From Acidobacteria bacterium RIFCSPLOWO2_12_FULL_66_21 (GTDB lineage: Bacteria > Acidobacteriota > Vicinamibacteria > Vicinamibacterales > 2-12-FULL-66-21), in assembly GCA_001767455.1 (NCBI GenBank), contig MELC01000042.1:72068-136067 (forward strand): 64,000 nt of DNA, given 5' to 3'. Numbering within the stretch: position 1 is the stretch's first letter; each line of letters begins with the position of its first letter. The notes beneath the pieces are model-generated. The model was not told where the DNA came from. It ran no database searches and saw only the letters and a program-made list of their open reading frames with translations. Below are positions 7,903 to 17,296 of this stretch, one piece after another. A program made the translations under genes and the position numbers.

Positions 7903-9447
7903 TTAGCCGATCATCTCCTGCGCGACGCGGAGGAGATCCTTCAGGCGGAACGGCTTCGCCAGCCAGCGGCAGCCGGACTCCTCGAGGAACTGTTCCGCGT
8001 CGGTGCCGGCCACATCGCCCGTGACGAACAGCACGCGGTGCGCGATGGTCGGGTCGCGGGCTTCGAGCTGCCGGAAGAACGCCGTGCCGTCGAGGCGCGG
8101 CATCTTCAGATCGCACACGACGAGATCGTAGGTCCGCTCTTTCAATCGTTCGAGCGCCTCGAGGCCGTCGCTCGCGCGGTCCACTGAGAAGCCGGCGTCG
8201 CCCAGCGCTTCGGCGACGGCCGCGCCGAGCGCCACTTCGTCTTCCACGACGAGCACCGCCGCTCCGGCGCCGATATCCCTGTCGGCGAGCGTCCGTTCGG
8301 GCGCGCGCGGGAGCGGAGGCTTGAGCGGACCGGCGCCCACCGGCAACTCCACGAAGAACGACGCGCCGCGATCCGTCTCCGACTTGAGCGAGATCCGCCC
8401 GCCATGCTCCTGCACGATCGCGTACGCGACCGTCAGGCCGAGTCCCGTGCCCTTTCCGACCTCCTTCGTCGTGAAGAAGGGATCGAAGATCCGGGGCTGC
8501 ACGTCCTCCGGCACGCCCGGCCCATCGTCGTTCACCTCGAGGACGACGGCGTCGCGGTCGGCGTCGTGCCAGGTGCGCACGATGAGCGTGCCCCGGCCGT
8601 GCGACGCAATCATCGCCTGCTCGGCGTTGATCATCAGGTTCAGCAGCACCTGCTGGCACTGGTGAGGATCGGCGAAGACGTGCGGCAGGCCGGTCGGGAG
8701 CGCCTCGAGCGTGGAGATGTTGTTCAGGCGCTGCTCGTAGGAGCGGAGGGCCAGGGTCTCGCGGACGATCTGATTCACATCGACCATCGCGCGCGTCGTG
8801 TGCCGCTTGCGGGCGAACGTCAGCAGGTTGCGCACGATCTTCGCGGCGCGCTCCGACTCGCTGAGGATGATGTCGAGGCCTCGCTTGGTCGGCTGGTCCA
8901 CGGGCTGCGATGCGAGGCGCTCGGCCCATGTCAGGATGGTCGCGAGCGGATTGTTCAGCTCGTGAGCGACGCCGGAAATCGTCTGCCCCAGCGCGGCCAG
9001 CTTCTCCGCTTGCAGCAACTGGTGATACAGATCGCGCGCCTGGTCCTCGAGCCGTTTGCGCTCGCTGACGTCGCGCATCAGCGCCTCGACGCGCACACCC
9101 TCCGTCGCGCGCTCGGCGTGCGCGGTCACCTCCACCCACATGGCCGTCCGGTCGGCACGCCGCAGCCGCAGCAGGTAATCGGTGACCGACCCGTCGCGCT
9201 CGAGCCGCTCCAGGAAGCCGTCGCGCGCCTGCCGATCGACGAACCGATCGAGCTCGAACGGGCGCACCTCCCCCGGCGGCGTCTCCGCCGCGAAGCCGAA
9301 CATCAACCGCAGGTGGGGATTGGCGGACAGCGTCTCGGCCGAGTCGGCCGTCAGCATCCCGATGTACACGCCCTCGTGCACCGACTCGAACAACCGCGCG
9401 AACGCTTCGGGCGGAGCCGTGGAGGGGAGGAGTGGGGCGTCGGACAT
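7903..9447 (-). CDS. Hybrid sensor histidine kinase (PAS-HisKA-HATPase-REC)
   Basis: 514 residues, no membrane segment, so a cytoplasmic sensor. A PAS domain occupies about 15-145, HisKA follows with H-box GVAHELNNPLATIL, HATPase_c shows N-box NLMINAEQAM, G1 DDGPGVP and G2 GKGTGLGLTVAYAI, and a C-terminal receiver carries the acceptor D in LVVCDLKMPRLDG plus FVTGD and AKPFR. First gene of an operon with the ABC ATPase and fused permease; it may control or respond to the exporter's substrate, but no DNA-binding output is attached. Divergent from the SDR gene with only 31 bp between starts. Confidence 0.93.
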   Translation of the reverse strand: MSDAPLLPSTAPPEAFARLFESVHEGVYIGMLTADSAETLSANPHLRLMFGFAAETPPGEVRPFELDRFVDRQARDGFLERLERDGSVTDYLLRLRRADRTAMWVEVTAHAERATEGVRVEALMRDVSERKRLEDQARDLYHQLLQAEKLAALGQTISGVAHELNNPLATILTWAERLASQPVDQPTKRGLDIILSESERAAKIVRNLLTFARKRHTTRAMVDVNQIVRETLALRSYEQRLNNISTLEALPTGLPHVFADPHQCQQVLLNLMINAEQAMIASHGRGTLIVRTWHDADRDAVVLEVNDDGPGVPEDVQPRIFDPFFTTKEVGKGTGLGLTVAYAIVQEHGGRISLKSETDRGASFFVELPVGAGPLKPPLPRAPERTLADRDIGAGAAVLVVEDEVALGAAVAEALGDAGFSVDRASDGLEALERLKERTYDLVVCDLKMPRLDGTAFFRQLEARDPTIAHRVLFVTGDVAGTDAEQFLEESGCRWLAKPFRLKDLLRVAQEMIG

Positions 9448-9478
9448 CGGTCGCGGGCGATTATAAGATAGTGGGACG

Positions 9479-10270
9479 ATGTTTACGCCGTCGCTGTTGA
9501 AGGATCGTGTCGCCCTCGTCACGGGCGGCGGCACGGGCATCGGCCTCGCCATCGCGAAGCGGCTCGGCGAGCTGGGCGCGTCGGTGGCGTTCGGCAGCCG
9601 CAACGCGGAGCACCTGGAGCAGGGCTCCGCGGATCTGCGCCACGCCGGGCTCGACCCGCTCGCCGTGCAGGTCGACGTCAGGAACCCCGAACAGGTCGAC
9701 GAGATGGTCCAGCGCGTCATCCGGCATTTCGGGCGGGTGGACATCCTCGTCAACAACGCGGCGGGCAATTTTATCTCCCGCGCGGAGGCGCTCTCGCCCA
9801 ACGGCTGGGACGCCGTCATCGGCATCGTCCTCAACGGCAGCTTCTACTGTTCGCGTGCGGTCGGACGCCACATGATCGAGCGGGGCGCCGGCGGCTCGAT
9901 CGTGTCGATCCTCGCCAACTATGTGTGGACCGGGAGTCCGGGCACGATCCATTCCGCGGCGGCCAAGGCCGGCGTGATGTCGATGACACAGACGCTGGCC
10001 GTCGAGTGGGCGAAGCACAAGATCCGGGTGAACGCTGTGGCGCCTGGACCGATCGAATCGCCCGGGGCGGCGAGGCAACTGTGGAACTCTCCCGATGCGG
10101 TCGCGCGCATCACGCAGATGGTGCCGCTCAAGCGCTGGGGGCAGCCGTCTGAAGTGGCCGACGCCGTGGCGTTTCTCGTCTCCGAGCACGCGGGTTTCAT
10201 CACGGGGGAAATCCTCACCATCGACGGCGGCGCGTGGCTGGGCCGCGGCACGTTCGGGTTCGTCGAATAG
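9479..10270 (+). CDS. SDR oxidoreductase, 2,4-dienoyl-CoA reductase-like
   Basis: 263 residues. Rossmann motif VTGGGTGIG at the N-terminus and LVNNAAGNFIS in the middle. The active-site stretch reads SILANYVWTGSPGTIHSAAAKAG: instead of the usual YxxxK it has the displaced Tyr with S-A-A-A-K that is characteristic of mammalian-type NADPH 2,4-dienoyl-CoA reductases and peroxisomal enoyl reductases, which act on polyunsaturated acyl-CoA during beta-oxidation. The cofactor-binding AVAPGPI and the tail GEILTIDGGAWL fit the SDR fold. No other fatty-acid oxidation gene adjoins it. A TATAAG element lies about 15 bases before the ATG, so the leader would be very short. Confidence 0.85.
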   Translation: MFTPSLLKDRVALVTGGGTGIGLAIAKRLGELGASVAFGSRNAEHLEQGSADLRHAGLDPLAVQVDVRNPEQVDEMVQRVIRHFGRVDILVNNAAGNFISRAEALSPNGWDAVIGIVLNGSFYCSRAVGRHMIERGAGGSIVSILANYVWTGSPGTIHSAAAKAGVMSMTQTLAVEWAKHKIRVNAVAPGPIESPGAARQLWNSPDAVARITQMVPLKRWGQPSEVADAVAFLVSEHAGFITGEILTIDGGAWLGRGTFGFVE

Positions 10271-10305
10271 TGGCCCCCGCGTCCGGCCGGCCTGGCGACT
10301 CGACC

Positions 10306-11196
10306 ATGCGGCAGCGGCGCCTCGCCTTTTTCGCGTGGGTCGCCGTGTGCCTCGTATGGGGCACCACGTATCTGGGCATCCGGATCACCCTCGAGACCAT
10401 GCCTCCGGCGCTCATGGGTGGGTTCCGCTGGACGATCGCGGGAACGCTGCTGGCCGCTTACGTCCGCGCGACAGGCGATCGACTTCCGCCCCGTTCGCAA
10501 TGGGGCGGGATCGCGCTGCTTGGATTCCTGCTGCTCGGCCTCGGCAACGGCGGGGGCGTCTTCGCGGAGCAATGGATTCCGAGCGGCCTTACCGCCGTAC
10601 TCGTCGCCTCTTCGCCCTTCTGGATGACGGCGATCGAGGCGGCGCTTCCGCACGGCGAGCCGTTGCGAGCCCGGGTGATTGCTGGCCTGGTCGTCGGATT
10701 CGGCGGCATCCTGGTCCTGGTCTGGCCCGACCTGACCGTGGGTGGCGCCGGTCAGCGGCGCTTTCTCGCGGGCGTCATCGCCTTGCAGATTGCCTCGGCG
10801 GGCTGGGCCCTTGGATCCTCGTACTCGCGGCGACATGCGCGCGGCGAGAACGTGCTTGGCACGACCGCGTACCAGATGCTGGCAGGCGGACTGATACTGC
10901 TTGCGGCCGGAACAGCGCGCGGCGAGTGGGCACACCTGTCGTTCATTCCCCGCACGGCATGGGCGCTGGTGTACCTGTCGACCCTCGGCGCCATCGGCGG
11001 CTTCGTGGCGTATACGTACGCGCTGCGCCACCTCGCGGTCTCGTTCGTCTCGCTCTACGCGTACGTCAATCCGGTCATCGCCGTCGCCCTTGGCGTGGTA
11101 CTGCTTGGCGAGCCCTTCGACGCGCGGATGGCGACAGCCGCGCTCCTGGTGTTCGCGGGCGTGGCCATCGTGCGCCTGTCGCCGAACGTAGAGTGA
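10306..11196 (+). CDS. EamA/DMT-family transporter
   Basis: 296 residues with about ten hydrophobic helices in two EamA repeats. The N-terminal helix has the family signature VWGTTYLGIRITLE and the second half contains the matching YVNPVIAVALGVVLLGEPF. Family members export amino acids or other metabolites (RhtA/YdcZ-like); the substrate is not predictable. A GTG at 10270, sharing a base with the SDR stop, would give a 12-residue longer protein; I prefer the ATG because the extra segment is proline/glycine-rich and non-hydrophobic. Confidence 0.9.
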   Translation: MRQRRLAFFAWVAVCLVWGTTYLGIRITLETMPPALMGGFRWTIAGTLLAAYVRATGDRLPPRSQWGGIALLGFLLLGLGNGGGVFAEQWIPSGLTAVLVASSPFWMTAIEAALPHGEPLRARVIAGLVVGFGGILVLVWPDLTVGGAGQRRFLAGVIALQIASAGWALGSSYSRRHARGENVLGTTAYQMLAGGLILLAAGTARGEWAHLSFIPRTAWALVYLSTLGAIGGFVAYTYALRHLAVSFVSLYAYVNPVIAVALGVVLLGEPFDARMATAALLVFAGVAIVRLSPNVE

Positions 11197-11221
11197 TAAC
11201 ATCGCCGAAGTGCCGCGTCGC

Positions 11222-11391
<170 letters not shown>

Positions 11392-11408
11392 CCACCTGAC
11401 ACGAGCCA

Positions 11409-12035
11409 ATGTCACCGAACCCCGAAATGTGGGATGAGCTGTCGGGCCGCGTTGCGGCGGTCCAGAACCCCTGGATCCGGCAACTCCTGGAGTCCGTGCT
11501 GCAGCGTCATGGCGAGCGGCTGAAGGTCTGGCCCGCGGCGATGATGGTGCACCATGCCTACGCGGGCGGACTGCTGGAGCACATCCTCAAGCTGGCGGAA
11601 GTGGGTGGCGGACTCGCCGCCTCATACGGCGTGGATCCGGACCTTGTCCTGGCCGGCGCGATTCTGCACGACCTCGGCAAGCTGGAGGAGCTAGGTCACG
11701 ATGGGGCGACGACCTACTCGCGTTCCGGCAACCTGCTCGGGCACATCACGCTCGGCGTGAAGATGGTCGGCGAGATGGCGGCGGAGATCGCCGGGTTTCC
11801 AGACGATCTCCGCGAGCGTCTCGAGCACATGGTGGTGTCCCACCATGGCGCGCGCGCACTGGGCTCGCCCGTGGAGCCGATGACGGAAGAGGCGCTGATC
11901 CTCTCCGCCATCGACGACCTCGACGCGACGCTGCATCAGTTCAAGCGGCACGTGCGCGAGGACAGCGGCGAGGGTGAATTCACCGCGTATCACACGCGCT
12001 TGAGGCGGGTCCTGCTCAAACCGTCCGGCCGCTGA
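11409..12035 (+). CDS. HD-domain hydrolase, YhaM-like
   Basis: 208 residues. The core [18 protein letters not shown] and [15 protein letters not shown] gives the metal-binding H..HD..D pattern, with a further pair in [12 protein letters not shown] and a terminal D in [10 protein letters not shown]. These segments match the catalytic part of YhaM/CBF1-type 3'-5' exoribonucleases. The N-terminal OB-fold of full-length YhaM (about 310 residues) is missing, so RNA binding may differ or the substrate may be a nucleotide. Convergent overlap of 20 bp with the small membrane protein gene downstream. Confidence 0.85.
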   Translation: MSPNPEMWDELSGRVAAVQNPWIRQLLESVLQRHGERLKVWPAAMMVHHAYAGGLLEHILKLAEVGGGLAASYGVDPDLVLAGAILHDLGKLEELGHDGATTYSRSGNLLGHITLGVKMVGEMAAEIAGFPDDLRERLEHMVVSHHGARALGSPVEPMTEEALILSAIDDLDATLHQFKRHVREDSGEGEFTAYHTRLRRVLLKPSGR

Positions 12036-12162
12036 TCAAGCGGACGAGGAAGAGCACGATCGCGACGACGAGCAGCACATAGATGAAGTTGCCCATCGTG
12101 TAACCGCTGATCATCCCGAGCAGCCACAGAATGATCAGAATGACGGCGATTGTTTCGAGCAT
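12016..12162 (-). CDS. Small lmo0937-like (DUF5670) membrane protein
   Basis: 48 residues, two hydrophobic helices joined by a short GYTMGNFIY loop. This matches the tiny DUF5670/lmo0937 family, often linked to stress response, whose role is unknown. GGAGGAG stands eight bases upstream of the ATG on the minus strand. Its 3' end overlaps the HD gene's end. Confidence 0.8.
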   Translation of the reverse strand: MLETIAVILIILWLLGMISGYTMGNFIYVLLVVAIVLFLVRLISGRTV

Positions 12163-12259
12163 CTCAGGTCTCCTCCCCTGGTTTCCTGCCGTTCCGGCGG
12201 CGCCCGGCGTCCTCGGCAGCAACACGTGTGCCACGGACGAGGCAGTTTCGTTCGGCAGG

Positions 12260-12901
12260 GTGTATCGCGAGGTACTGCTGTCGCTGCTGTTACTTACGGT
12301 GTGCGTGCCGGTCGCGAGGGCTCAGAGCACCGATGAAGCTCAACAGCAAAGCAATGCCCGGAGTGGAAGTCTGGGTGTGTCTCTCGGACGCTTCCTGGCA
12401 GGAAGCGCTACAGGTCTCGTGACGCACGAATCGGGGCACCTGCTGCTCGACGTGGTGTTCGACGCGGACCCCGGCATCCGAAAGGTCGATTTCCACGGCA
12501 TTCCGTTCTTTGCCATCACGCACCGCGGCGGCCTTCCACGGCACCGTGAGTTCCTGATCTCCTCGGCGGGCTTCTGGGTGCAGCACGCCGAGACAGAGTG
12601 GTTGCTCACGCGCAGGCCGAATCTTCGGCACGAGCGCGCGCCCTTTGCCAAGGGAGTGCTCGCCTTCGACGTGCTGACCTCGATGGCTTACGCCGGCGCG
12701 GCGTTCGCGCGAACCGGTCCGTCGGAGCGGGACACGCGCGGCATGGCCGCATCATCCCGCGTCGACGAGCGCTGGATCGGCGCGCTGGTGCTCGCGCCGG
12801 CCATCCTCGACGCGTGGCGGTACTTCCATCCGGGATCGAAATGGGCCGCGCGAGGCTCGCGCGGGGTCAAGATTGGATTGGTGTTGCTTGTGGCCCGTTA
12901 A
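12260..12901 (+). CDS. Secreted/membrane HEXXH-motif protein of unknown function
   Basis: 213 residues from a GTG at 12260. An N-terminal signal peptide (EVLLSLLLLTVCVPVARA) is followed by THESGHLLLDVVF, an HEXXH zinc-peptidase-like motif placed in a hydrophobic helix, and further His-rich stretches (ITHRGGLPRHREF, FWVQHAETEWLL). Later hydrophobic segments suggest membrane association, so it may resemble an intramembrane or gluzincin-type metalloprotease, but I do not recognise a family and no third zinc ligand can be assigned. An ATG at 12131 gives a longer frame that overlaps the divergent gene; the GTG places the signal peptide correctly. Confidence 0.65.
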   Translation: MYREVLLSLLLLTVCVPVARAQSTDEAQQQSNARSGSLGVSLGRFLAGSATGLVTHESGHLLLDVVFDADPGIRKVDFHGIPFFAITHRGGLPRHREFLISSAGFWVQHAETEWLLTRRPNLRHERAPFAKGVLAFDVLTSMAYAGAAFARTGPSERDTRGMAASSRVDERWIGALVLAPAILDAWRYFHPGSKWAARGSRGVKIGLVLLVAR

Positions 12902-13009
12902 GTCGATAGTCGATGGTCGATAGTCGCGGTATCGTTTACTGACTTTGATATCGCCGGACTTTGACTTGCGCCTTGGACTTGCGACTATCGACTATCGACT
13001 ATCGACTGA
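12901..13009. repeat. Inverted array of GATAGTC heptamers
   Basis: Left arm 12901-12927 is built of CGATAGT-type units, right arm 12982-13009 of the reverse complement CGACTAT units; about 55 bp lie between. The right arm includes the last codons and the TAG stop of the fabZ gene, so the end of that protein (TSVDSR) is repeat-encoded. Confidence 0.85.
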
Positions 13010-13459
13010 TGTGTCGTCACGTGGGCCAAGCGCAAACGTCATCGTGCCTTCGACGACAACTTTCCCGCCGACGCGCGCGATGCCGTGGAGCCGGCCCATG
13101 CGGCTGCGGAGCCGGCGCACGAGCGCCTCGATCTCGACGACATCGCCCGGATAGACAGGACGCCGATAACGGACGCGCTCGATCCCCATGAAGTAGATCA
13201 GCTTTTCGCGGTTTTCCGGCTTCGCGAGAATCATGATGGCGCCGACCTGCGCGACCGCTTCGGTCAGGATCGTGGGCGGCAGCACGGGCCGCTCGCCGGG
13301 GCGGTGGGACAGAAACCGCTCGTTGAACGTCACGTTCTTGATGCCGACGATCCGCTTGTCGAGCTCGAGCTCGGTGATGCGATCGACGAGGAGAAACGGA
13401 TAGCGGTGCGGCAGGATCCGTTCAATCGCCGAGTAGTCCAATGGCAGCGAAATGTCCAT
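12992..13459 (-). CDS. fabZ: 3-hydroxyacyl-ACP dehydratase
   Basis: 155 residues, hot-dog fold. The catalytic His is in ILPHRYPFLLVDR and the catalytic Glu in PTILTEAVAQVGAI; the intervening RFLSHRPGERPVLPP corresponds to the FF.GHFPG.PVMPG loop of FabZ, with Arg replacing the usual Phe. It removes water from 3-hydroxyacyl-ACP in fatty-acid elongation. The last six residues come from a heptamer repeat that overlaps the 3' end. Not next to lpx genes, with which fabZ is often clustered. Divergent from the phosphatase gene. Confidence 0.93.
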   Translation of the reverse strand: MDISLPLDYSAIERILPHRYPFLLVDRITELELDKRIVGIKNVTFNERFLSHRPGERPVLPPTILTEAVAQVGAIMILAKPENREKLIYFMGIERVRYRRPVYPGDVVEIEALVRRLRSRMGRLHGIARVGGKVVVEGTMTFALGPRDDTSVDSR

Positions 13460-13521
13460 AAAGAGAGGAGATGCAAGTATAATCCGGACTGCCTGCCATC
13501 GGAAGGACGACTAGAGCCGCA

Positions 13522-15312
13522 GTGAGCCAGGGATTGCCAGAAGAAGCGGTGAGCGCCAGCGGCGGCCACCAGACCGCGGCCGACCGCGAGCTCGTCACAA
13601 CGCTGTTCGATCTGGGTCGACAGGTCACGGCGGTTCTCGACCTCGACGATCTCCTTCAACAGCTCCCGCGCCTGATCCGCCGTCTCATCCCGTTCGAGGC
13701 GTTCGCGGTGTACCTCCTCGACGAGCGCCGCGGTGAGCTTCGCGCCGCCTATTCGGTGGGATATCCCGAGCCCGAAGCGCCGCTGCGGATCCGGCTCGGG
13801 GAGGGGCTTGTCGGCGCCGCGGTGGCCAGCGAACAGCCGCTGCTCGTCAACGATCTCCGCGCCGATCCGCGCTACCTCGAGTTCGTTCCGGGGATGAACT
13901 CCGAGATCGTCGTGCCGCTGATGCACAAGTCGCGGCCGATCGGCGCGCTCAACATCCTCAGCCGCAACCGCGATCAATTCAGCGTGGGAGACGTCGCGAT
14001 CGTGCGCCAGTTTGGCGCGCACGTCGCGATTGCGCTCGTCAACGCGCGCTTGTACGAGCGGAGCCGGCGCGACGCCGAGGCCTTCGAGACGCTCGCGGAG
14101 ATCGGCCGCGACGTGGCGGCCGTGCTCGATCTCGACGAGCTCTTCTCGCGCATCGCGCAGCTCACCAAGCGCGTGATCGACTACCGGACGTTCGGGATCC
14201 TGCTTCTCAACGACGCGCTCGAGCTCGAGATGAAGCTCGCGGTCCAGTACGGCGAGCGCGTGCAGGTGCCACGCGTCCGGCTTGGTGAGGGGCTCGTCGG
14301 GTATGCGGCGCTGCACCGGGAGCCGGTGCTCGTGTCCGACGTGTCACAGGATCCGCGCTACATCCGGATCGTGCCGGACGTCCGCTCCGAGCTGGCGATC
14401 CCGATGCTGTTGAAGGATCGCTGCATCGGCGTGGTCGATCTGGAAAGCCCGGAGCTCGACGCCTTCTCGAAACGGGATGTGGAGATCCTGACGCTCCTGG
14501 CGAGCCAGGCGGCCGTGGCGATCGAAAACGCGCGGCTGTACGAAGAAGTCCGGGCGAACGAGGAGCGGCTCGAAAAGGAGCTCCGGTTCGCGCAGCGCGT
14601 CCAGACCGCGCTCCTGCCGGCGGGACCGCCGAAACGGCTGAAGGGGGTCGAGGTCGCCGCGGCCTTCGCCCCCGCGCGAGAGCTCGGCGGAGACTTCCAC
14701 GACTATCTGTCGCCCGAGTCGAACACGCTGGTGGTGGCGGTCGGCGACGTGTCCGGCAAGGGAGTGCCCGCGGCGCTCTACAGTGCGTTTGCCGCCGAAC
14801 TGATTCGCGGCCGGACGTTCCGCCGCCGGTACATGCCGGATCGGTCGAGCCCGGCCGGCGTCCTGTCGTCGGTCAACACGATTCTCCATCAGCGGCAGCT
14901 CGAGGAGTATTACTGCACCCTCTGCTACACGTTTTTCGATCTGAAGCGCCGCATTTTGACGCTCGCGAACTCGGGGCTGCCGTACCCGATTCGCTGTTCA
15001 GGAGAGACGGTCTCCCAGATCGAGCTGCCCGGCGTTCCGCTCGGGTCCTTCCAGGGCTCGACCTACGACGAAATCACCTACGCGCTGCACGCGGGGGACC
15101 TCTTCGTGTTCTGCACGGACGGCGTCTTCGAGGCGATGGACCGGCAGGGGAGGGAATTCACGGGGGCTCGCCTGCTCGACGTCGTGGGCGCCAGCCGCCA
15201 CGAGGCCGCCGCGGTCGTCGTGAAGCGAATTGCCGAAGCGGTGCAGGCCTGGCGCGGCGACACGCCTCCAAACGACGACATGACCGCCGTCGCCGTCCGC
15301 ATCACCGCCTGA
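13522..15312 (+). CDS. GAF-GAF-SpoIIE serine phosphatase
   Basis: 596 residues from a GTG. Two GAF domains (about 25-180 and 195-350) with near-identical motifs (RLGEGLVGAAVAS, RLGEGLVGYAALH), a helical linker ending in ELRFAQRVQTALLP, and a PP2C/SpoIIE domain from about 375 with metal-binding residues in ELGGDFHDY, VGDVSGKGVPAALY, FVFCTDGVFEA and NDDMTAV. Such proteins (RsbU/RsbP-like) dephosphorylate anti-anti-sigma factors in response to small ligands. No partner-switching gene is adjacent. A TATAAT hexamer at 13478-13483 is a possible -10 element. Confidence 0.93.
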   Translation: MSQGLPEEAVSASGGHQTAADRELVTTLFDLGRQVTAVLDLDDLLQQLPRLIRRLIPFEAFAVYLLDERRGELRAAYSVGYPEPEAPLRIRLGEGLVGAAVASEQPLLVNDLRADPRYLEFVPGMNSEIVVPLMHKSRPIGALNILSRNRDQFSVGDVAIVRQFGAHVAIALVNARLYERSRRDAEAFETLAEIGRDVAAVLDLDELFSRIAQLTKRVIDYRTFGILLLNDALELEMKLAVQYGERVQVPRVRLGEGLVGYAALHREPVLVSDVSQDPRYIRIVPDVRSELAIPMLLKDRCIGVVDLESPELDAFSKRDVEILTLLASQAAVAIENARLYEEVRANEERLEKELRFAQRVQTALLPAGPPKRLKGVEVAAAFAPARELGGDFHDYLSPESNTLVVAVGDVSGKGVPAALYSAFAAELIRGRTFRRRYMPDRSSPAGVLSSVNTILHQRQLEEYYCTLCYTFFDLKRRILTLANSGLPYPIRCSGETVSQIELPGVPLGSFQGSTYDEITYALHAGDLFVFCTDGVFEAMDRQGREFTGARLLDVVGASRHEAAAVVVKRIAEAVQAWRGDTPPNDDMTAVAVRITA

Positions 15313-15390
15313 TCCGCGCCCCAGGCGGCATTCGAGCGCTTCAGCCGGCTGGCGAAGAGTTCAGACTACGGCCGCGCGATCCGCTGACGA

Positions 15391-15756
15391 TCAGCGCCGC
15401 TTGAAATCCAGATCCCTCTGCTCGAGGTGGAGCCCGATCGACCGTCCGCCGAAGGTCGCGACTTCGCTGACCTTGCCCTTGACGCGCACATGCGCCCCCC
15501 TGGTCGGCACGCGCCCGCTCTGCGACACCACCGTCAACTCTCCCGTGCCATCGTCCACTTTGTAGAGCTTGAACGGCAGCAGCGGGATACCCCACGAGCT
15601 TGTCACGACGCCATCGACCGACACCGTCTTGTCCTGGTAGCGGCCGGGGTTGTATTTGAGTTCCGCGACGGATGGATGCCGGACGGCGAGCGCACAGCCC
15701 GACAGCATGGCGGCGAGCGCCAGCGGCGCGGCGAAACGGGTAATCATCCTTGCCAT
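15391..15756 (-). CDS. Lipoprotein with OB-fold-like domain
   Basis: 121 residues. A basic start and hydrophobic helix end in lipobox LSGC, so the protein is lipid-anchored. The remainder (NPGRYQDKTVSVDGVV, then YKVDDGTGELTVV and VRVKGKVSEV) has the strand pattern of bacterial OB-fold proteins that bind small ligands or cofactors. The function is unknown. GGAGG lies seven bases before the ATG at 15756; a TTG four codons earlier is possible. Confidence 0.75.
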   Translation of the reverse strand: MARMITRFAAPLALAAMLSGCALAVRHPSVAELKYNPGRYQDKTVSVDGVVTSSWGIPLLPFKLYKVDDGTGELTVVSQSGRVPTRGAHVRVKGKVSEVATFGGRSIGLHLEQRDLDFKRR

Positions 15757-15954
15757 GTCCCCCTCCAAAACACGAGTGGCCGCGCGAAATCGGCCTACTG
15801 ACCCGGAATGCGGCGATGCCAGCGCCTGCCTGAGTTAACGCACTCCGGTGATTTCGCGCGACCGCGAGCCTCAACATCAAATCGCGTGCCCGCGCAAACA
15901 CCAGCAAAATGATGAATTGGAAGCAAGAAGGCGTCCTGTCGCGGGGACGGCGCT

Positions 15955-16080
15955 GTAGTCGATAGTCGACAGTCGATAGTCGCTCGGTCGCGGCTGGGGC
16001 CAGGTACCGGGCCTGCCCCGCCGGCTTGTCCGCCGAAGCGCTTCGCGAAGGCGGAAGCGCCAGAGGGCGCGAAGGCGGGT
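15955..16080. repeat. GATAGTC heptamers followed by a GCCGAAGC/GGCGAAGGCGGG element
   Basis: The 325-bp gap 15757-16081 has no gene. At 15955-15990 there are four GTCGATA-type heptamers; at 16021-16080 there is a copy of the interspersed element with GCCGAAGCG and GGCGCGAAGGCGGG blocks, ending one base before the stop codon of the outer-membrane protein gene. Confidence 0.75.
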
Positions 16081-16081
16081 G

Positions 16082-17296
16082 CTAGAACCGCTGAGTGAGC
16101 GTGACGATGGCGGCGCCGACGTTGACGTCCCGGCGCCATTGCTGTTGCCAGGTGGCGGCGATTGAGGTCAGCGGCAGGGGATCGAAGCGAAAGCCGCCGA
16201 AGACGATATTCGACCTGCCGATCGCAAGATAGTCGGCGCTGAGGAGCGGCAGGCTTTCGAAGCTTCGCGCGTAGCCGGCATTGATCCAGAACCGGCGCGT
16301 GACATGGGCCGTGCCGTCGAGAAGCCAGCCGTTGTCCCCCTCACCCGACACGCTGTTGGGAGTGTCGATCTGGCCGCGATAGTACCGGGCGGTGACCGTC
16401 AGCGATTCGCGCGGCGAGAAAGTGACGCCGGGCGAGACAATGACGACCCTCGAATCGGCGAAGTGCACGTAGCGGACGCCGCCGAGCCACTGCACGCCGT
16501 GCCTGGAGTACTGCGCTTCGAACGCGACCTCGCGGTCGGGCAGCACCTCGGTGCCGCTGCCGAAGAGCGCACCGGCGCGCACCCACACGTCGTGGCGTGG
16601 GCTCCACTCGAGCCCGGCGCCGCCGCGATCCTCGTCGAGCGCGAACTTGCGCTGGTGCTGGCCGTCGGCGAACACGCGAAACGAGTCGGTGACGCGTGCG
16701 TTCACTTCGACGAATCCCGCATGCGTGTCGGGCACATCGATGTCGAAGTGCTCGAAATAGTACGTGCCCTCGACGCGGTGCGCCCGCTCGGCGCGCAGGT
16801 CATCGTACGCGTCGCGGATGCTGATGTTGGCCGGGTCGAGTGCCATCGCCCGCTGGTAGTACGCCAGCGCCAAGGTCGATCGCCGGGCCATCGAGTGCAG
16901 CCGGCCCTGCGCGGCGAGGACCGCGGGGCGATCGGCGGCGATCGCTTCCGCCCGGTTCAACGCGTCACCAGCGTCCGTGAGACGGCCGAGATTGAGCAGC
17001 GCGTCGCCCAGTCCGAGGAGCGCGTCAACGTTCTGTGGCGCGGTCGCGAGGATCGACTGGTACACGTCGACGGCGCGGTACTGATTCCCCATTTCGGCGT
17101 GCAGCCGCGCGATCCAGAGCCGGGCCTCGATGTCGTCGGGGTTCGCGGCGGCGAGCGCCTGGAACTCCTTGAGCGCCTGTGCCCGCTGTCCGGCGCGCGC
17201 CAGCCGCTCGGCTTCGGCGCGGCGATCGGGGCCCTGTGAAGGCTGAGCGACAAGCAGAGCGCTCAGCACGGCGGCCGGCATCAATGTCATCAGCAA
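16082..17296 (-). CDS. TPR protein with YaiO-like outer-membrane beta-barrel
   Basis: 404 residues. A hydrophobic N-terminus is followed by about five tetratricopeptide repeats (residues about 25-175, e.g. ALLGLGDALLNLGRLTDAG). The C-terminal 220 residues alternate polar and aromatic/hydrophobic residues, contain YFEHFDID and GVTFSPRESLTVTARYYRG, and end in F, as expected of an outer-membrane barrel of the YaiO family. It may help export or anchor a polysaccharide or protein. The TTG at 17296 has GGAG at good spacing; the ATG at 17290 would lose two residues. Confidence 0.82.
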   Translation of the reverse strand: MLMTLMPAAVLSALLVAQPSQGPDRRAEAERLARAGQRAQALKEFQALAAANPDDIEARLWIARLHAEMGNQYRAVDVYQSILATAPQNVDALLGLGDALLNLGRLTDAGDALNRAEAIAADRPAVLAAQGRLHSMARRSTLALAYYQRAMALDPANISIRDAYDDLRAERAHRVEGTYYFEHFDIDVPDTHAGFVEVNARVTDSFRVFADGQHQRKFALDEDRGGAGLEWSPRHDVWVRAGALFGSGTEVLPDREVAFEAQYSRHGVQWLGGVRYVHFADSRVVIVSPGVTFSPRESLTVTARYYRGQIDTPNSVSGEGDNGWLLDGTAHVTRRFWINAGYARSFESLPLLSADYLAIGRSNIVFGGFRFDPLPLTSIAATWQQQWRRDVNVGAAIVTLTQRF

